Source: Mesoflavibacter sp.
GTDB taxonomy: Bacteria; Pseudomonadota; Alphaproteobacteria; UBA8366; Aestuariispiraceae
Direction: 5' to 3'
Assembly (NCBI GenBank): GCA_017792345.1
Contig: CP051228.1
Span: 4,804,148 to 4,868,147 of the forward strand
Length of the DNA stretch: 64,000 bases
A program made the translations under genes and the position numbers. This document shows positions 41,699-51,426 of this stretch, in pieces (position 1 is the first letter of the stretch; each line of letters opens with the position of its first letter). The notes beneath the pieces are model-generated. The model saw nothing but the letters and a program-made list of their open reading frames with translations, was not told where the DNA came from and searched no databases.

Positions 41699-43057
41699 CT
41701 ACATAGGTCGCGCGGCAGGGTTTGAAAAGGGCAAGCGCCTTTGAAAGTCCTCTCCCCACGCCGTGGAAACCGCCCGGAAGGAAATCTCACCCCCCGGTAC
41801 CGCGCCTCCGGCCTGATATCCGACATGCGGGACGCTGACGATGCGGCCGTCACGACGCAGCGCCGGAAGGCCCGTACGCACCGGACCGGGTAATGTTTCG
41901 ATGCATTCCGCGCCGGATCGGCGGATTTCCGTAACGCCTTCGCGGCCCAAGGCACCGAGTTGAAGATCGGCCCCGACCGCCCCATTGCCGGGCACATGCA
42001 GGACAAAGCGGCTATCCCAGACCGCCCCACCACATACCGCGACCGGCGGGTCAACGCCCGCCCCTTCCCGGCAGATCAGAACGCGCCCGCGCCATTCGGC
42101 GATCTTTGTCCCGGCGAGCGTCCGCCCGCCGCCCAATGTCCCGACGGCGATGGCCTCCCGCAGGGCGATCAGATGGGCCTCGCGCGGTGGATAGGACCGG
42201 CCGCCCAGGACACGCACAGCCTGAGACAGGACGCGCAGGCCGACTTCTTCCGGCAGTTTCAGGAAAGCGTCGGGCGCGAAGGTCAGGAAACCCGCGGCGT
42301 CTGCCGTAACCTCGGTTTCGACGAAGCGGTCCCGTGCCGCGTCCAGCGCATCCCGGACCCGGGCCATCCGGGCGGCCGTCTCGGCCAGACGCTTCGGCGT
42401 CATTCCCTCCGCCGCGAGGGCATCGCTCAGATTACGCAGCCGGACCCTCGCGAAGGCTTCGTTCCGGTTGGACGGGTCAATCACGACCGGCAAGCCTGAT
42501 AGCCGGGCCGTCACTTCGAGCCGCGATTTCGGAAAGGCCAGTAGAGGCCGCAGCAAGGTCATGCCATCGCGCCCGGAAACGGGTGCCATGGCGGACAAGC
42601 CGTCGACCCCGCTGCCCCGAGCCAACCTCAATAGAACCGTCTCAGCCTGATCGTCTTGATGATGGGCCAGGAGAACCGCGCTGAACGGCTGGGTCGCCAG
42701 CCAATCGGCGATCAGGCGGTAGCGGATTTGTCGGGCGGCGGCTTGAATGTCGCGGCGCGGGACCGGCCCGTCGTAATGCAGGGCTGTTGTGGGAAGGCCG
42801 TTCTCGCTCAGAAGCCGGGCGGTGCGGTCGGCCTCGGACGGGGCTTCGGGCCGCAGGCCGTGGTCGACGGTCACGCCGACGCAGAAAATTCCCGCCGCGC
42901 GCGCCCAATCGCGGGCCAAGAGGGCCAGTGCGAGGCTGTCGGGACCGCCGGAACAGGCAACGACGACCCCAGCCGCTGTTTGGGCCCGAAAGGGCGCCAT
43001 GGCGGCGGCAAACTCCGCCGTGTCGATGGGTCTGGAATGAGCGCTGTCTGGTTGCAT
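41699..43057 (-). CDS. tilS: tRNA(Ile)-lysidine synthase
   Basis: A 452-residue enzyme that modifies C34 of the AUA-decoding tRNA-Ile to lysidine. The P-loop-like SGGPDS motif is at VVACSGGPDSLALALL, followed by VTVDHGLRPEAPSEADR and VLLAHHQDDQAETVLLRLARGSGVDGL, the characteristic ATP-binding set. The C-terminal domain (about 230-430) includes the TilS-C-type PPREAHLIALREAI. The stop of cpoB precedes ATG 43057 by 12 bases. Confidence 0.95.
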   Translation of the reverse strand: MQPDSAHSRPIDTAEFAAAMAPFRAQTAAGVVVACSGGPDSLALALLARDWARAAGIFCVGVTVDHGLRPEAPSEADRTARLLSENGLPTTALHYDGPVPRRDIQAAARQIRYRLIADWLATQPFSAVLLAHHQDDQAETVLLRLARGSGVDGLSAMAPVSGRDGMTLLRPLLAFPKSRLEVTARLSGLPVVIDPSNRNEAFARVRLRNLSDALAAEGMTPKRLAETAARMARVRDALDAARDRFVETEVTADAAGFLTFAPDAFLKLPEEVGLRVLSQAVRVLGGRSYPPREAHLIALREAIAVGTLGGGRTLAGTKIAEWRGRVLICREGAGVDPPVAVCGGAVWDSRFVLHVPGNGAVGADLQLGALGREGVTEIRRSGAECIETLPGPVRTGLPALRRDGRIVSVPHVGYQAGGAVPGGEISFRAVSTAWGEDFQRRLPFSNPAARPM

Positions 43058-43069
43058 GGGCCCCCGGGG

Positions 43070-44266
43070 TCAGCAGCCGTACTGCGCCCCCCGGTCTTCG
43101 GCCAGTTTCAGGACCGCGCGGCGCGCATTGGGATATTCCGTCTGTAACGTGCTGAGAGCCGAGCAGGCCTCGGCCTTGTTGCCGAGCGCGTGCAGCGACA
43201 TGCCCAGTTTCAACAGGCTGTCCGGCGCCTTGGGGCTTTTCGGGAACCGCGAATAGACATCCACGAAGGAGAAGGCCGCGTCGCGGTAGTTGTTGCGGAC
43301 ATAGTGGGTTTCGCCGAGCCAGTAGAGCGCCGACGAGGCCAAGGCGTGATCCGCATGTTTGTCGAGGAACACCTGCAGCGCGGATTCCGCCTCGGCGTAA
43401 TCGCCCTGCCGCATCAGGCCGAGGCTGAAATCGTAAAGCCCCTGCGGGTCCGTCGGCATCGACGCCGTTGCATTCGATCCGGCGGATGCGATATCCCCGC
43501 CTTCAACGGGCCCCGCGCTTTGAACCGTCGACGGGATGGAAGGCGCGGCCCCGGTATTGGACCCTGCCGGCGCCAGAGGGGTCGATCCCTGCGTCGCCTG
43601 AGGATTCGCCTGTCCGCCGACCACATTGCCCTGTGCGTCCACGATCAGCGTGCCTAGCGTCCCGCCCTGAAGGCCACCTTGGGGCACGGAGGCCCCACCC
43701 GAGGCGTTTTCCGCCCCGGAAGAGGAAATGATCGTCGTGCCGGATCCCGGCACTTGAATGACCGGCTGCGCGCCGGTCTCACCACTCGACACCGCGCCCG
43801 AATTCGGAATCCCCGATCCGCTCTGCCGGGGCGGCGCCGGGTTTCCGCCTTCCAGGCGGGTCAGTCGGTATTCGATATCCTGCATCGCCGTTTCCAGGCG
43901 CTGCTCCATCTGGCGCATCTTGAACTGGACTTCTTCGACCTTGCCGGTCGTGTCGCGCAGACGGCGCTCCAATTCCTGGATGCGGACCTGCAGGCGCGCG
44001 GCGACATCGCCGGAAAGAGCCTCGCCGCCGGGATTGGCACTGTCTTGCGACGGCGCCAGCGTGGTTGGCGCGGGGCCAGTCTGACCGCGATAAACATAGC
44101 GCTGAAGATCGGCCAAATCGCGCTTCAGATTTTGGATTTCCCGGGAGACGTCCTGGGCCGCGGCCGGAGCCGGGGCGCTAACGCCAAATGCCGTAAGCGC
44201 GATCGCGCAAGCGGCCAGCGCGGTCCGAAGGGAGGGATTACGCCGATGAACTGTCATACCTGTCAT
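43070..44266 (-). CDS. cpoB: Tol-Pal system protein CpoB (YbgF)
   Basis: About 398 residues. A signal peptide (SLRTALAACAIALTAFGVSAPAPAAAQ) leads to an N-terminal trimerising coiled coil (VSREIQNLKRDLADLQRYVY; VEEVQFKMRQMEQRLETAMQDIEYRLTRLE), a long low-complexity Gly/Ser/Pro linker (about 150-265), then TPR repeats (DPQGLYDFSLGLMRQGDYAEAESALQVFLDKHADHALASSALYWLGETHYVRNNYRDAA). It couples Tol-Pal to peptidoglycan synthesis. Two starts are close (44266 and 44257); neither has an ideal site. The unusually long, Gln/Gly-rich linker is larger than in E. coli (about 263 residues). Confidence 0.9.
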   Translation of the reverse strand: MTGMTVHRRNPSLRTALAACAIALTAFGVSAPAPAAAQDVSREIQNLKRDLADLQRYVYRGQTGPAPTTLAPSQDSANPGGEALSGDVAARLQVRIQELERRLRDTTGKVEEVQFKMRQMEQRLETAMQDIEYRLTRLEGGNPAPPRQSGSGIPNSGAVSSGETGAQPVIQVPGSGTTIISSSGAENASGGASVPQGGLQGGTLGTLIVDAQGNVVGGQANPQATQGSTPLAPAGSNTGAAPSIPSTVQSAGPVEGGDIASAGSNATASMPTDPQGLYDFSLGLMRQGDYAEAESALQVFLDKHADHALASSALYWLGETHYVRNNYRDAAFSFVDVYSRFPKSPKAPDSLLKLGMSLHALGNKAEACSALSTLQTEYPNARRAVLKLAEDRGAQYGC

Positions 44267-44369
44267 GGTCAAGATGCTGACCCATGTTCGTGGCAACAAT
44301 AGGGCGGCCGTCGGATCATTTCGCGACGGCCGCCCCACTGTCGTTAACGCGCTTTGAGAAGCGAAACCG

Positions 44370-44897
44370 TTAGCTGCTGTAACCGGCGGTGAGCACGGTC
44401 ACGGAGCGACGGTTCTGAGCCCAGGAGGCTTCATTCGAACCGGTCGCCACCGGGCGGCTTTCGCCCAACGGCAGGGTCTCGATCCGGCCGGCCGAAATGC
44501 CACGAGCGATCAGGTAATCGCGGGCGGCGGCGGCGCGACGGGCGCTAAGAGCCAAGTTGTAATCGTCGGTGCCGCGCTCATCAGCGTGACCTTCGACGGT
44601 GATGGTCACGGCCGGGAAAGCCGCGAGCCAGGAAGCCTGGGCGTCCAGCGTGCTCTGCGCCTGGGCCGACAGCTCCGAGCTGTCGTAAGCGAAGAAGACG
44701 CGGTCGCCAGCGACCTGCATGAACTGTTCAATGGAGCCTTCGGCCGGACCCGACGGGGCGGGCGGCGGCGGCGGCGGAGCCGGCTGAGCGGCCTGGGTGC
44801 TGCCGGTGTCGTTCGTCGCGACGGCTTCTTCCTCGTTGGTCGAGCAAGCGGCGACCAGAGTCGCGGCGGCCAGCAAGGCAATAACTTTCAAGCGCAT
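44370..44897 (-). CDS. pal: peptidoglycan-associated lipoprotein Pal
   Basis: A 175-residue lipoprotein. Start ATG 44897 (MRLKVIALLAAATLVAAC), lipobox LVAAC with the lipid cysteine at residue 18. After a disordered linker with a run of prolines, the OmpA-like domain begins: RVFFAYDSSELSAQAQSTLDAQASWLAAFPAVTITVEGHADERGTDDYNLALSARRAAAARDYLI, holding the diaminopimelate contacts (D and R). It links outer membrane to peptidoglycan. Own promoter visible upstream (45004-45033). The 218-base gap to tolB holds a strong stem-loop-like inverted repeat as well. Confidence 0.95.
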   Translation of the reverse strand: MRLKVIALLAAATLVAACSTNEEEAVATNDTGSTQAAQPAPPPPPPAPSGPAEGSIEQFMQVAGDRVFFAYDSSELSAQAQSTLDAQASWLAAFPAVTITVEGHADERGTDDYNLALSARRAAAARDYLIARGISAGRIETLPLGESRPVATGSNEASWAQNRRSVTVLTAGYSS

Positions 44898-45003
44898 TGA
44901 GGTACCCCCTACGCGGTCGCCGCGATTGTCGGGCGACGTGTACATCTCGTGTTCTGCCGACGTCGAGTGAACATGCGAACCATCCTCACCCTTCGGCGGC
45001 GCA

Positions 45004-45033
45004 ATAATAAGCATGCCGGAATTCTGTTTTCAA
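45004..45033 (-). promoter_or_regulatory. candidate promoter of pal
   Basis: On the minus strand, TTGAAA (45033-45028), 18 bases, TATTAT (45009-45004): five of six matches at both boxes. It lies within the 218-base tolB-pal gap, about 107 bases upstream of the pal start. An inverted repeat with ATTCCGG/CCGGAAT overlaps it and may be a tolB mRNA end. Confidence 0.6.
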
Positions 45034-45115
45034 TAGAATCCGGTAGGATTCCCGGCATATTTCCTAATCTGTAGCAATTGTGTCCAGGTGCCGTTCGATC
45101 CCTTGATGGTTAACG

Positions 45116-46441
45116 TCAGCGGTTGAGGGGTGACCAGGCCGGATCCGCCGCCAGTCCCGGCGTCGGGATGCGTCGCTCATTGTACCCGGTCACGTCGATG
45201 GAATAGAGAAACGTCGTGGCGTCGTCGCCGCGCGTCTCGCGATAGTACATCAACACACGACCATTGGGCGACCAGGTCGGGCCCTCATTGTGGTAGCCCT
45301 GGACCAGCAAGCGCTCGCCGGTGCCGTCCGGCCGCATGACGCCGATATAGAACTGGCCCTGCAGAATCTTCGTGAAGGCGATCAGGTCCCCGCGCGGCGA
45401 CCAGACCGGCGTGCCATAGCGCCCTTCCCCAAAGCTGATACGGTGCTGATTGCTGCCGTCGGCATTCATGACATAGATCTGCTGCGACCCGCCGCGGTCT
45501 GATTCGAACACGATCCGCTGTCCGTCGGCCGAGAAACTGGGCGAGGTGTCGATCGACGGGTCGTTGGTCAGGCGCGTCGACTGCCGCGTGCGCAGATCCA
45601 TCACGTAGATCTCGGAATTGCCGCGTTCCTCATAGGTCAGGACGACACGGTTCCCGTCCGGCGAAAAGCGCGGCGAGAAGGTCATGCCGTTGAATGGGCC
45701 CAACACTTCCCGGCGCCCGGTCTCCAGGTTGAACAGGTAAACGCGCGGCGTGTTGTTGTAGAAATCCAAATAGACGATTTCCTTGCGCGCCGGCGAGAAG
45801 CGCGGTTTCACGACCAGGCTGCTGCCATCCGTCAGGAAGCGGTGACCGGCGCCGTCCTGGTCCATGATGGCCAGCCGATGGGTCCGGTTATCCTTCGGGC
45901 CGCTTTTGGCGACATAGACGATCTGGCTGTCGAAATAGCCGTCCTCGCCGGTGATGCGCTTATAGATCGCGTCGGACACGACATGGGCGACGCGCCGCCA
46001 ATTGACGCTGTCCGCGGAATAGCGGCGGCCCAGCATGTGTTCGGCGGCGAACACGTCCCACAGCCGGAATTCGACGGTAACCCGACCATCGGCCTCGACC
46101 GTTACCTTGCCGCTGACCAGCGCCTGAGCGTCGATCTTGCGCCAGGAGTCGAAGCGCGGCCGGACGGCCAGGCTCTTGGAATCCTGGTTGAAGGCCGCGC
46201 GGTCGATGGCGCGGAAGAGGCCGGAATTGACCAGGTTGGCCTGGACCACATCGGCGATCTGACGCCCCAATTCCCCTTCCTGCTGATTGAGGCCGAAGAA
46301 TTCCGGGATCGCGATCGGCAGGGGTTCGATATTGCCGCGCGTGATGTCGATGCGGACTTCCGCGCCGGCGGGGGCGGACGGCAGTCCGACCGCGACAAGG
46401 GTCAGGATCAATGCCAAAGAGGTCACGAAGGCGCGTTTCAT
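45116..46441 (-). CDS. tolB: Tol-Pal translocation protein TolB
   Basis: A 441-residue periplasmic protein with a signal peptide ([23 protein letters not shown]), an N-terminal TolB domain ([18 protein letters not shown]) and a six-bladed beta-propeller with repeats such as [25 protein letters not shown] and [34 protein letters not shown] seven bases before ATG 46441 makes this the preferred start. Ends 73 bases from tolA. Confidence 0.96.
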   Translation of the reverse strand: MKRAFVTSLALILTLVAVGLPSAPAGAEVRIDITRGNIEPLPIAIPEFFGLNQQEGELGRQIADVVQANLVNSGLFRAIDRAAFNQDSKSLAVRPRFDSWRKIDAQALVSGKVTVEADGRVTVEFRLWDVFAAEHMLGRRYSADSVNWRRVAHVVSDAIYKRITGEDGYFDSQIVYVAKSGPKDNRTHRLAIMDQDGAGHRFLTDGSSLVVKPRFSPARKEIVYLDFYNNTPRVYLFNLETGRREVLGPFNGMTFSPRFSPDGNRVVLTYEERGNSEIYVMDLRTRQSTRLTNDPSIDTSPSFSADGQRIVFESDRGGSQQIYVMNADGSNQHRISFGEGRYGTPVWSPRGDLIAFTKILQGQFYIGVMRPDGTGERLLVQGYHNEGPTWSPNGRVLMYYRETRGDDATTFLYSIDVTGYNERRIPTPGLAADPAWSPLNR

Positions 46442-46514
46442 TCCCATCCTCGCTTGGCCCGGTCAGGGCCGATTTGAAAGCATTTCCGTATCGTCATTCG
46501 TCATCCGCCGACGC

Positions 46515-47501
46515 TCAGAACACCATATCCCGAGGCGAGAATGTCAGAATGATCTTATTCCATTCGCCAAATTTGCCATCCGGCAGTTTCAGCGGCTGAC
46601 ACCGCAAGACCGCCCGCACGACGCTTTCCCCGAACTGCTTAGTAGCCGATTCCGACAATTCTGTGACGTTGGCCGTCCCCACCGTCTTGTCGGGGTTCAT
46701 GACAATTTCGACCACGGCCTGCATGTCCTGGACATTGGCCGCGCCGACCGGCGGGTTCCAGCAGCGCACGATCTGATCACGCACCACGGCCAGTTCGGAA
46801 TCGGTCAGCCCCGGAGACGAAACGCGGGTTTGGGCCGGTTGCGGCTGCTGTTGCTGTCGGCTCAACGCCGCTGCGACGGCATCGTTCAGTGTCGTCTTTT
46901 CCTTTTCCTTCTCCGGCGGCGGCGGCGGCGGTTTGTCCTCGACCTTCGCCAACGTGTTCAGAACCGACGACGCCAGATCGCGCTTCGGCTTGTCCGGCTC
47001 CGGCGGCTTCGCCGGCGGCTGGAAAGCCGGTGCGGGCGGTGTCGGCGCGGGCGGCGGTTCCGGCGCGGGTTCCGGCTTCGGCTCAGGTTTCGGCTCCGGC
47101 TTAGGTTCCGGTTCCGGGATGGGCTCCGGTTTCGGCTCGGGCACAGGCTCCGGTTCCGGGGTCGGTTCTGGCACCGGTTCCGGTTCAGGCTGCGGCTCGG
47201 GTTCCGGCGGCGGTGGCGGCGGTGGCGGCGGCGGTGGTGGCGGCGGTGGCGCAGGGGGCGGCGGCGGAGGTGGCGGCGGCGGTTCCGGCTTCGGCTCAGG
47301 TTCCGGCTTCGGCTCCGGCGCGGGCTTGGGTTCCGGGACTGGCGCAGGCGGCGCTTCGGCGATTTCGGCCTCGGCGACGACCTCGAAAGATTGCTCGCTG
47401 CCCAGCTCCACCAAATCCCGATCGCTGCTCGGCCATTGGATGACGGCGGCGATCAGGATCGCAATGTGAAACAGAATGGAGAAGACCACAGGGCCGCGCA
47501 T
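46515..47501 (-). CDS. tolA: TolA, inner-membrane to outer-membrane energy transducer
   Basis: A 328-residue protein: one N-terminal TM helix (VFSILFHIAILIAAVIQW), then a very long Pro/Glu/Lys-rich linker (residues about 50-155, repeats of EPKPEP and a run of about fourteen prolines), then the TonB/TolA-like C-terminal domain (ELAVVRDQIVRCWNPPVGAANVQDMQAVVEIVMNPDKTV). E. coli TolA has an Ala/Lys-rich helical rod instead; this proline-type linker would be an extended strand. Its strand-opposite frame looks glycine-rich and coding, but that is a shadow. Confidence 0.94.
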   Translation of the reverse strand: MRGPVVFSILFHIAILIAAVIQWPSSDRDLVELGSEQSFEVVAEAEIAEAPPAPVPEPKPAPEPKPEPEPKPEPPPPPPPPPPAPPPPPPPPPPPPPPPEPEPQPEPEPVPEPTPEPEPVPEPKPEPIPEPEPKPEPKPEPKPEPAPEPPPAPTPPAPAFQPPAKPPEPDKPKRDLASSVLNTLAKVEDKPPPPPPEKEKEKTTLNDAVAAALSRQQQQPQPAQTRVSSPGLTDSELAVVRDQIVRCWNPPVGAANVQDMQAVVEIVMNPDKTVGTANVTELSESATKQFGESVVRAVLRCQPLKLPDGKFGEWNKIILTFSPRDMVF

Positions 47502-47527
47502 GATGAACGTCGTCCGTCCTTAAACCC

Positions 47528-47986
47528 TTATTGCGCCTTGGAACTCTGGGCGTCAGGCAGTTTGGCCAGCAGCGCCACTTTCTTGAACCCGGCCGCGCTG
47601 ATCTGACCCATGACCTCCATGACGCGTCCGTATTGGATCGACGCGTCGCCGCGCACAAAGACGCGGATATCCGGATTGGCCCCATGGGTCGCGACCAGGG
47701 TCGCCACCAGGCGCGGCAGATCCGTCGGCTCCTCGTCCAGGAAGACGTCGCCGTCCTTGTTCACGGTGACGATCAACGGCTCGTCACTGTCGTTCAGGGT
47801 CGCGGCCTCGGTCTTCGGCAGGTCGACCGGAACGCCGACCGACAGAAGCGGCGCCGTCACCATGAAGACGATCAGCAGGACCAGCATCACGTCCACAAAG
47901 GGCGTGACGTTGATTTCGGAGACCGGGCGGTAGCGCTTGCGGCGCAGCCCGGGGCGGATGCCGCTATGATCCAGATGAGCGCCCAT
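47528..47986 (-). CDS. tolR: TolR, Tol-Pal proton-motive force complex subunit
   Basis: A 152-residue ExbD/TolR protein: SEINVTPFVDVMLVLLIVFMVTAP, with the essential aspartate within the TM helix (FVD), followed by the periplasmic domain (DGDVFLDEEPTDLPRLVATL). Same operon as tolQ, whose stop is at 47992. ATG 47986. Confidence 0.97.
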   Translation of the reverse strand: MGAHLDHSGIRPGLRRKRYRPVSEINVTPFVDVMLVLLIVFMVTAPLLSVGVPVDLPKTEAATLNDSDEPLIVTVNKDGDVFLDEEPTDLPRLVATLVATHGANPDIRVFVRGDASIQYGRVMEVMGQISAAGFKKVALLAKLPDAQSSKAQ

Positions 47987-47991
47987 CGCGA

Positions 47992-48741
47992 TCAGCCCCG
48001 ATCGTCGAGCTGACGCGAGATGATCGCGCCGAACTCACCCGAGAAGCTTTCCAGCCGCCCGGCATAACGGCCCAGGTCGGAGGACAGCTTGTTGAAAGCC
48101 AAAGTCGCGGGAATGGCCGCGACCAGCCCCAGCGCCGTGGCGAACAGGGCCTCCGCGATCCCCGGCGCAACGACGGCCAGGCTGGTCTGGTTTGTGGCGG
48201 CGATGGAGGAGAAGGAATTCATGATCCCCCAAACCGTGCCGAACAATCCGACGAAGGGCGCCGCCGACCCGACCGACGCCAGGAAGGGCAGATACCGTTC
48301 CAGCTTGTCGATCTCGCGGTTCATGGTCAGTTGCATCACCCGTTCGATCCGCTGCTGCAGCCCGACCGCGGATCCGGAGGATACCCGTCCGGCCGAGCGC
48401 TCCCATTCCCGCATGGCGGAGGAGAAGACCGACGACATCGGATCGGCGGGATATTGCCCGATCCGCCCGTACAGTTCCTCCAGCGAACCGCCCGACCAGA
48501 AGGCGTCTTCGAACTTGTTGGCCAGGCGCGCCATGCGGCGGAACCGCAGGGATTTCTCGAAGATGATCGCCCAGGTCCAGATCGAGGCGAGGATCAAAAT
48601 GATCATCACGATCTTGACGACCACATCCGCCTGAAGGAACAGCGAGAAGATCGACAATTCATGTCCGCCGACCGGCAACTGACCGGCGATTACCGTATCG
48701 AGGATACCGGAGGGGGCCGCGCCGCCCGTTTGCTCTTCCAT
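47992..48741 (-). CDS. tolQ: TolQ, Tol-Pal proton channel subunit
   Basis: A 249-residue MotA/TolQ/ExbB protein. TM1 is VVVKIVMIILILASIWTWAIIFE, and the TM2-TM3 region is LPFLASVGSAAPFVGLFGTVWGIMNSF and IAEALFATALGLVAAIPATLAF. It forms the proton-driven motor with TolR and TolA. Its first codon (48741) lies 3 bases from the end of ybgC. Confidence 0.97.
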   Translation of the reverse strand: MEEQTGGAAPSGILDTVIAGQLPVGGHELSIFSLFLQADVVVKIVMIILILASIWTWAIIFEKSLRFRRMARLANKFEDAFWSGGSLEELYGRIGQYPADPMSSVFSSAMREWERSAGRVSSGSAVGLQQRIERVMQLTMNREIDKLERYLPFLASVGSAAPFVGLFGTVWGIMNSFSSIAATNQTSLAVVAPGIAEALFATALGLVAAIPATLAFNKLSSDLGRYAGRLESFSGEFGAIISRQLDDRG

Positions 48742-48744
48742 GGT

Positions 48745-49182
48745 CTACCCTTTTCCTTCTTCTTGGACGCCACAGACACCGACCAGAGCCTGGCGCACAT
48801 GCGGCGGCAGACGCGACGGGCGTCCCGAGGCGTCTACCACTCCCAACGTGACGGCCAATTCGCACAAGATCGTGTCATTTCTAAGGACATATTGGGCCAT
48901 CTCGAACTTCGCCCCATGCACTCGGGTCAGCCGCGTTTCCACCCTCAAAAGGTCGTCCAACCGCGCCGGTTTGAGATAGTCCACTAGGCAGCGCCGGACA
49001 ACGAAACCGAGTCCGTGATCCTGTGCCATGGCGCGATGATCGTGCCCCAGATCACGCAGGAATTCGGTCCGTCCGCGCTCTGCGAATTTCAGGTAGTTGG
49101 CGTAATAGACGATGCCGCCGGAATCCGTGTCCTCGTAATATACGCGGATATCCGTGCTGTGCGCTGCGCCCTTACTTGCCAT
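48745..49182 (-). CDS. ybgC: YbgC-type acyl-CoA thioesterase
   Basis: A 145-residue hot-dog fold thioesterase of the Tol-Pal cluster: [32 protein letters not shown] contains the catalytic aspartate (the [13 protein letters not shown] signature). It precedes tolQ and overlaps the 3' end of ruvB by eleven bases, so it is translated from the same message. Confidence 0.95.
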   Translation of the reverse strand: MASKGAAHSTDIRVYYEDTDSGGIVYYANYLKFAERGRTEFLRDLGHDHRAMAQDHGLGFVVRRCLVDYLKPARLDDLLRVETRLTRVHGAKFEMAQYVLRNDTILCELAVTLGVVDASGRPSRLPPHVRQALVGVCGVQEEGKG

Positions 49183-50242
49183 TGCCGGTCCCGTCCGCCG
49201 GGGCGGCCTTCTGCAACAGGTCCAACTGCGCGGCCGTCGTGGCGGGCATGTCGAGACCGATATAGGACCAGCCTTGCCGCGTCAGCATGCGGCCGCGCGG
49301 CGTGCGCTGCACAAGTCCCTGCTGGATCAGAAAGGGCTCCACGACCTCTTCCAACACATCGCGCTCATTCCCCAAAGCCGCGGCAAGGGTTTCCGCCCCG
49401 ACCGGTCCGCCGCCGTAATTCTCCGCGATATTACTGAGGTAGCGCCGGTCCATCGCGTCCAACCCGCGGGAATCCACATCCAGACGCAGCAGAGCCCGAT
49501 CGGCGGCACCGGCATCGATCGCCCCCTCCCCCGCCACGGCGGCGAAGTCGCGGACTCGGCGCAGCAGACGGTTGGCGACGCGCGGCGTGCCCCGGCTGCG
49601 GCGGGCAACCTCGCGGGCACCGTCTTCGGTCATGTCCATGGACAGAACCCGCGCGGCGCGCCGGACGATTTCGGTCAGCTCGTCCTCGGTATAGAAATTC
49701 ATATGCAGCGGAATGCCAAAGCGCTCGCGCAGCGGTGTGGTGATCAGACCGGCGCGCGTCGTCGCCGCGACCAGCGTGAATGGGGGCAGATCGATGCGCA
49801 CGGACCGCGCTGCCGGCCCCTCCCCGATGATCAGGTCGAGCTGAAAATCCTCCATCGCCGGGTAGAGAATCTCTTCGACCGCCGGGGACAGGCGATGGAT
49901 CTCGTCGATGAACAACACGTCGCGCGGCTGAAGATTGGTCAGCAGCGCCGCCAGATCGCCCGCCTTGGCGATGACCGGGCCGGAGGTCGCGCGGAAACCG
50001 ACGCCCAGTTCGCGGCTGACGATCTGGGCCAGGGTGGTCTTGCCCAGACCGGGCGGCCCATAGAACAGCACATGGTCCATCGCCTCGCCGCGCCCGCGCG
50101 CCGCGTCGACGAAGATCTTCAGGTTCTCCTTGACCGCACCTTGCCCCACGAACTCCGCGAGGGTCAGCGGGCGCACGGTGCTGTCGCGCTGATCTTCCTC
50201 GGCCGCCTGCGGGCTGACCATGCGGCCGTCCATATCGCTCAT
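49172..50242 (-). CDS. ruvB: Holliday junction DNA helicase RuvB
   Basis: A 356-residue AAA+ motor of branch migration. [16 protein letters not shown] is Walker [11 protein letters not shown] Walker B, then [18 protein letters not shown] (sensor 1 and arginine finger context) and the winged-helix C-terminus ([13 protein letters not shown]). Four bases overlap with ruvA (ATGA-type). Standard length. Confidence 0.98.
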   Translation of the reverse strand: MSDMDGRMVSPQAAEEDQRDSTVRPLTLAEFVGQGAVKENLKIFVDAARGRGEAMDHVLFYGPPGLGKTTLAQIVSRELGVGFRATSGPVIAKAGDLAALLTNLQPRDVLFIDEIHRLSPAVEEILYPAMEDFQLDLIIGEGPAARSVRIDLPPFTLVAATTRAGLITTPLRERFGIPLHMNFYTEDELTEIVRRAARVLSMDMTEDGAREVARRSRGTPRVANRLLRRVRDFAAVAGEGAIDAGAADRALLRLDVDSRGLDAMDRRYLSNIAENYGGGPVGAETLAAALGNERDVLEEVVEPFLIQQGLVQRTPRGRMLTRQGWSYIGLDMPATTAAQLDLLQKAAPADGTGNGK

Positions 50243-50853
50243 CGGCTAAGTTCCTTGAGCGCGCCCCGGATCAGGGCGGAGACGTCGCCGCCGCCGTCGC
50301 GGGACGCCTTGGCGACCGCCGTGAAGGCCTCGCTGCGGCCATAGCCGAGATTGATCAGGGCGGAAACCGCGTCCTCCGCGGCCCCGGCATCGGCCGCCGG
50401 CGCGGCATCGCCTTCTTTGGTGCCCTTGGCGGCGACCGGACCCAGCGCCATGCCGCCGACCTTGTCCTTCAATTCCGCGACAACCCTTTGCGCCAGTTTC
50501 GGACCGACGCCGTTGGCGCGCGCCACAGCGGCCTTGTCCTGTGCCGCCACCGCCTGCACCAGCGCCTCGGGCGTCAGCACGGAAAGGATGGCCAGGGCGA
50601 CCCGGGCGCCGACCCCCTGAACGGTCAGCAGCAGGCGGAACCAGTCGCGGTCGCCCCGGTCCAGGAAGCCATACAGATTGATGTGATCCTCGCGGACATG
50701 GGTTTCGATTTCCAATCGAACCGCCTCGCCCCGTCCCGGCAGTTTCCCCAGGGTCCGCGACGAGCAGTGGACCAGATAGCCGACGCCCCCGACATCGATG
50801 ATCACGGTATCGTCGTCGACCTCGTCCAGGATGCCTTTCAGCCGCGCGAACAT
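50239..50853 (-). CDS. ruvA: Holliday junction branch migration protein RuvA
   Basis: A 204-residue protein: domain [29 protein letters not shown], the acidic region and helix-hairpin-helix pairs in domain II ([38 protein letters not shown]), and domain III, which contacts RuvB ([19 protein letters not shown]). ATG 50853 preceded by GAGGGG is chosen over a longer frame. Overlaps ruvB by four bases. Confidence 0.97.
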   Translation of the reverse strand: MFARLKGILDEVDDDTVIIDVGGVGYLVHCSSRTLGKLPGRGEAVRLEIETHVREDHINLYGFLDRGDRDWFRLLLTVQGVGARVALAILSVLTPEALVQAVAAQDKAAVARANGVGPKLAQRVVAELKDKVGGMALGPVAAKGTKEGDAAPAADAGAAEDAVSALINLGYGRSEAFTAVAKASRDGGGDVSALIRGALKELSR

Positions 50854-50863
50854 CCGAGCCCCC

Positions 50864-51367
50864 TCACCGCGCGCCGATGCCGGCGGCCCAGCGCCGGTCG
50901 GTGTCGGCGTGATGTCCGTGACAGATGGCAACGGCGAGGGCATCCGCCGCGTCCTCGCTGTCGGGATTGCAGCCGGGCAGCAGGGTACGGACCATGATGC
51001 CGATCTGATCCTTGGTCGCGCCGCCCGTTCCGACGACCGCCTGCTTCACCGATTTCGCGGCGTATTCCGAGACGGGCAGGCCGAACAGTGCGGGCACCAA
51101 CAGGACCACACCGCGCGCATGGCCCAGTTTCAAGGTCGTGCCCGGATTCTTGTTCAGGAAGGTTTCCTCGACCCCGGCCTCATCCGGCTGCCAGTCGCGG
51201 ATGACCGCGCTTACGCCGTCATGAAGCGCCTTCAGACGGTCCGCCATGGCCCCGTCACTGGGCGGATGCACCGTCCCGCAGGCGACAAATCGCAGATGGC
51301 CGTCGCGGCTATCCACGACGCCCCAGCCGGTATGCCGGAGACCCGGATCGAGACCGAGAATGCGCAT
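50864..51367 (-). CDS. ruvC: Holliday junction resolvase RuvC
   Basis: A 167-residue nuclease with RNase H fold. The metal-binding acidic residues are in MRILGLDPGLRHTGW (Asp7), AGVEETFLNKNPGTTLKLG (Glu) and the C-terminal DSEDAADALAVAIC (Asp/Glu). ATG 51367. Only ten bases separate it from ruvA. Confidence 0.97.
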   Translation of the reverse strand: MRILGLDPGLRHTGWGVVDSRDGHLRFVACGTVHPPSDGAMADRLKALHDGVSAVIRDWQPDEAGVEETFLNKNPGTTLKLGHARGVVLLVPALFGLPVSEYAAKSVKQAVVGTGGATKDQIGIMVRTLLPGCNPDSEDAADALAVAICHGHHADTDRRWAAGIGAR

Positions 51368-51426
51368 CGCTCTTACCAAACTCCCCAAACCATGCGGCCG
51401 CAGGCCGGGGCAAATTGCGCCTCGGC

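Noticed and set aside
46933-47469. Glycine/serine-rich plus-strand frame (GSG repeats) opposite tolA
   Set aside because: It is the complement of tolA's Pro/Glu linker; no ribosome site and no domain.
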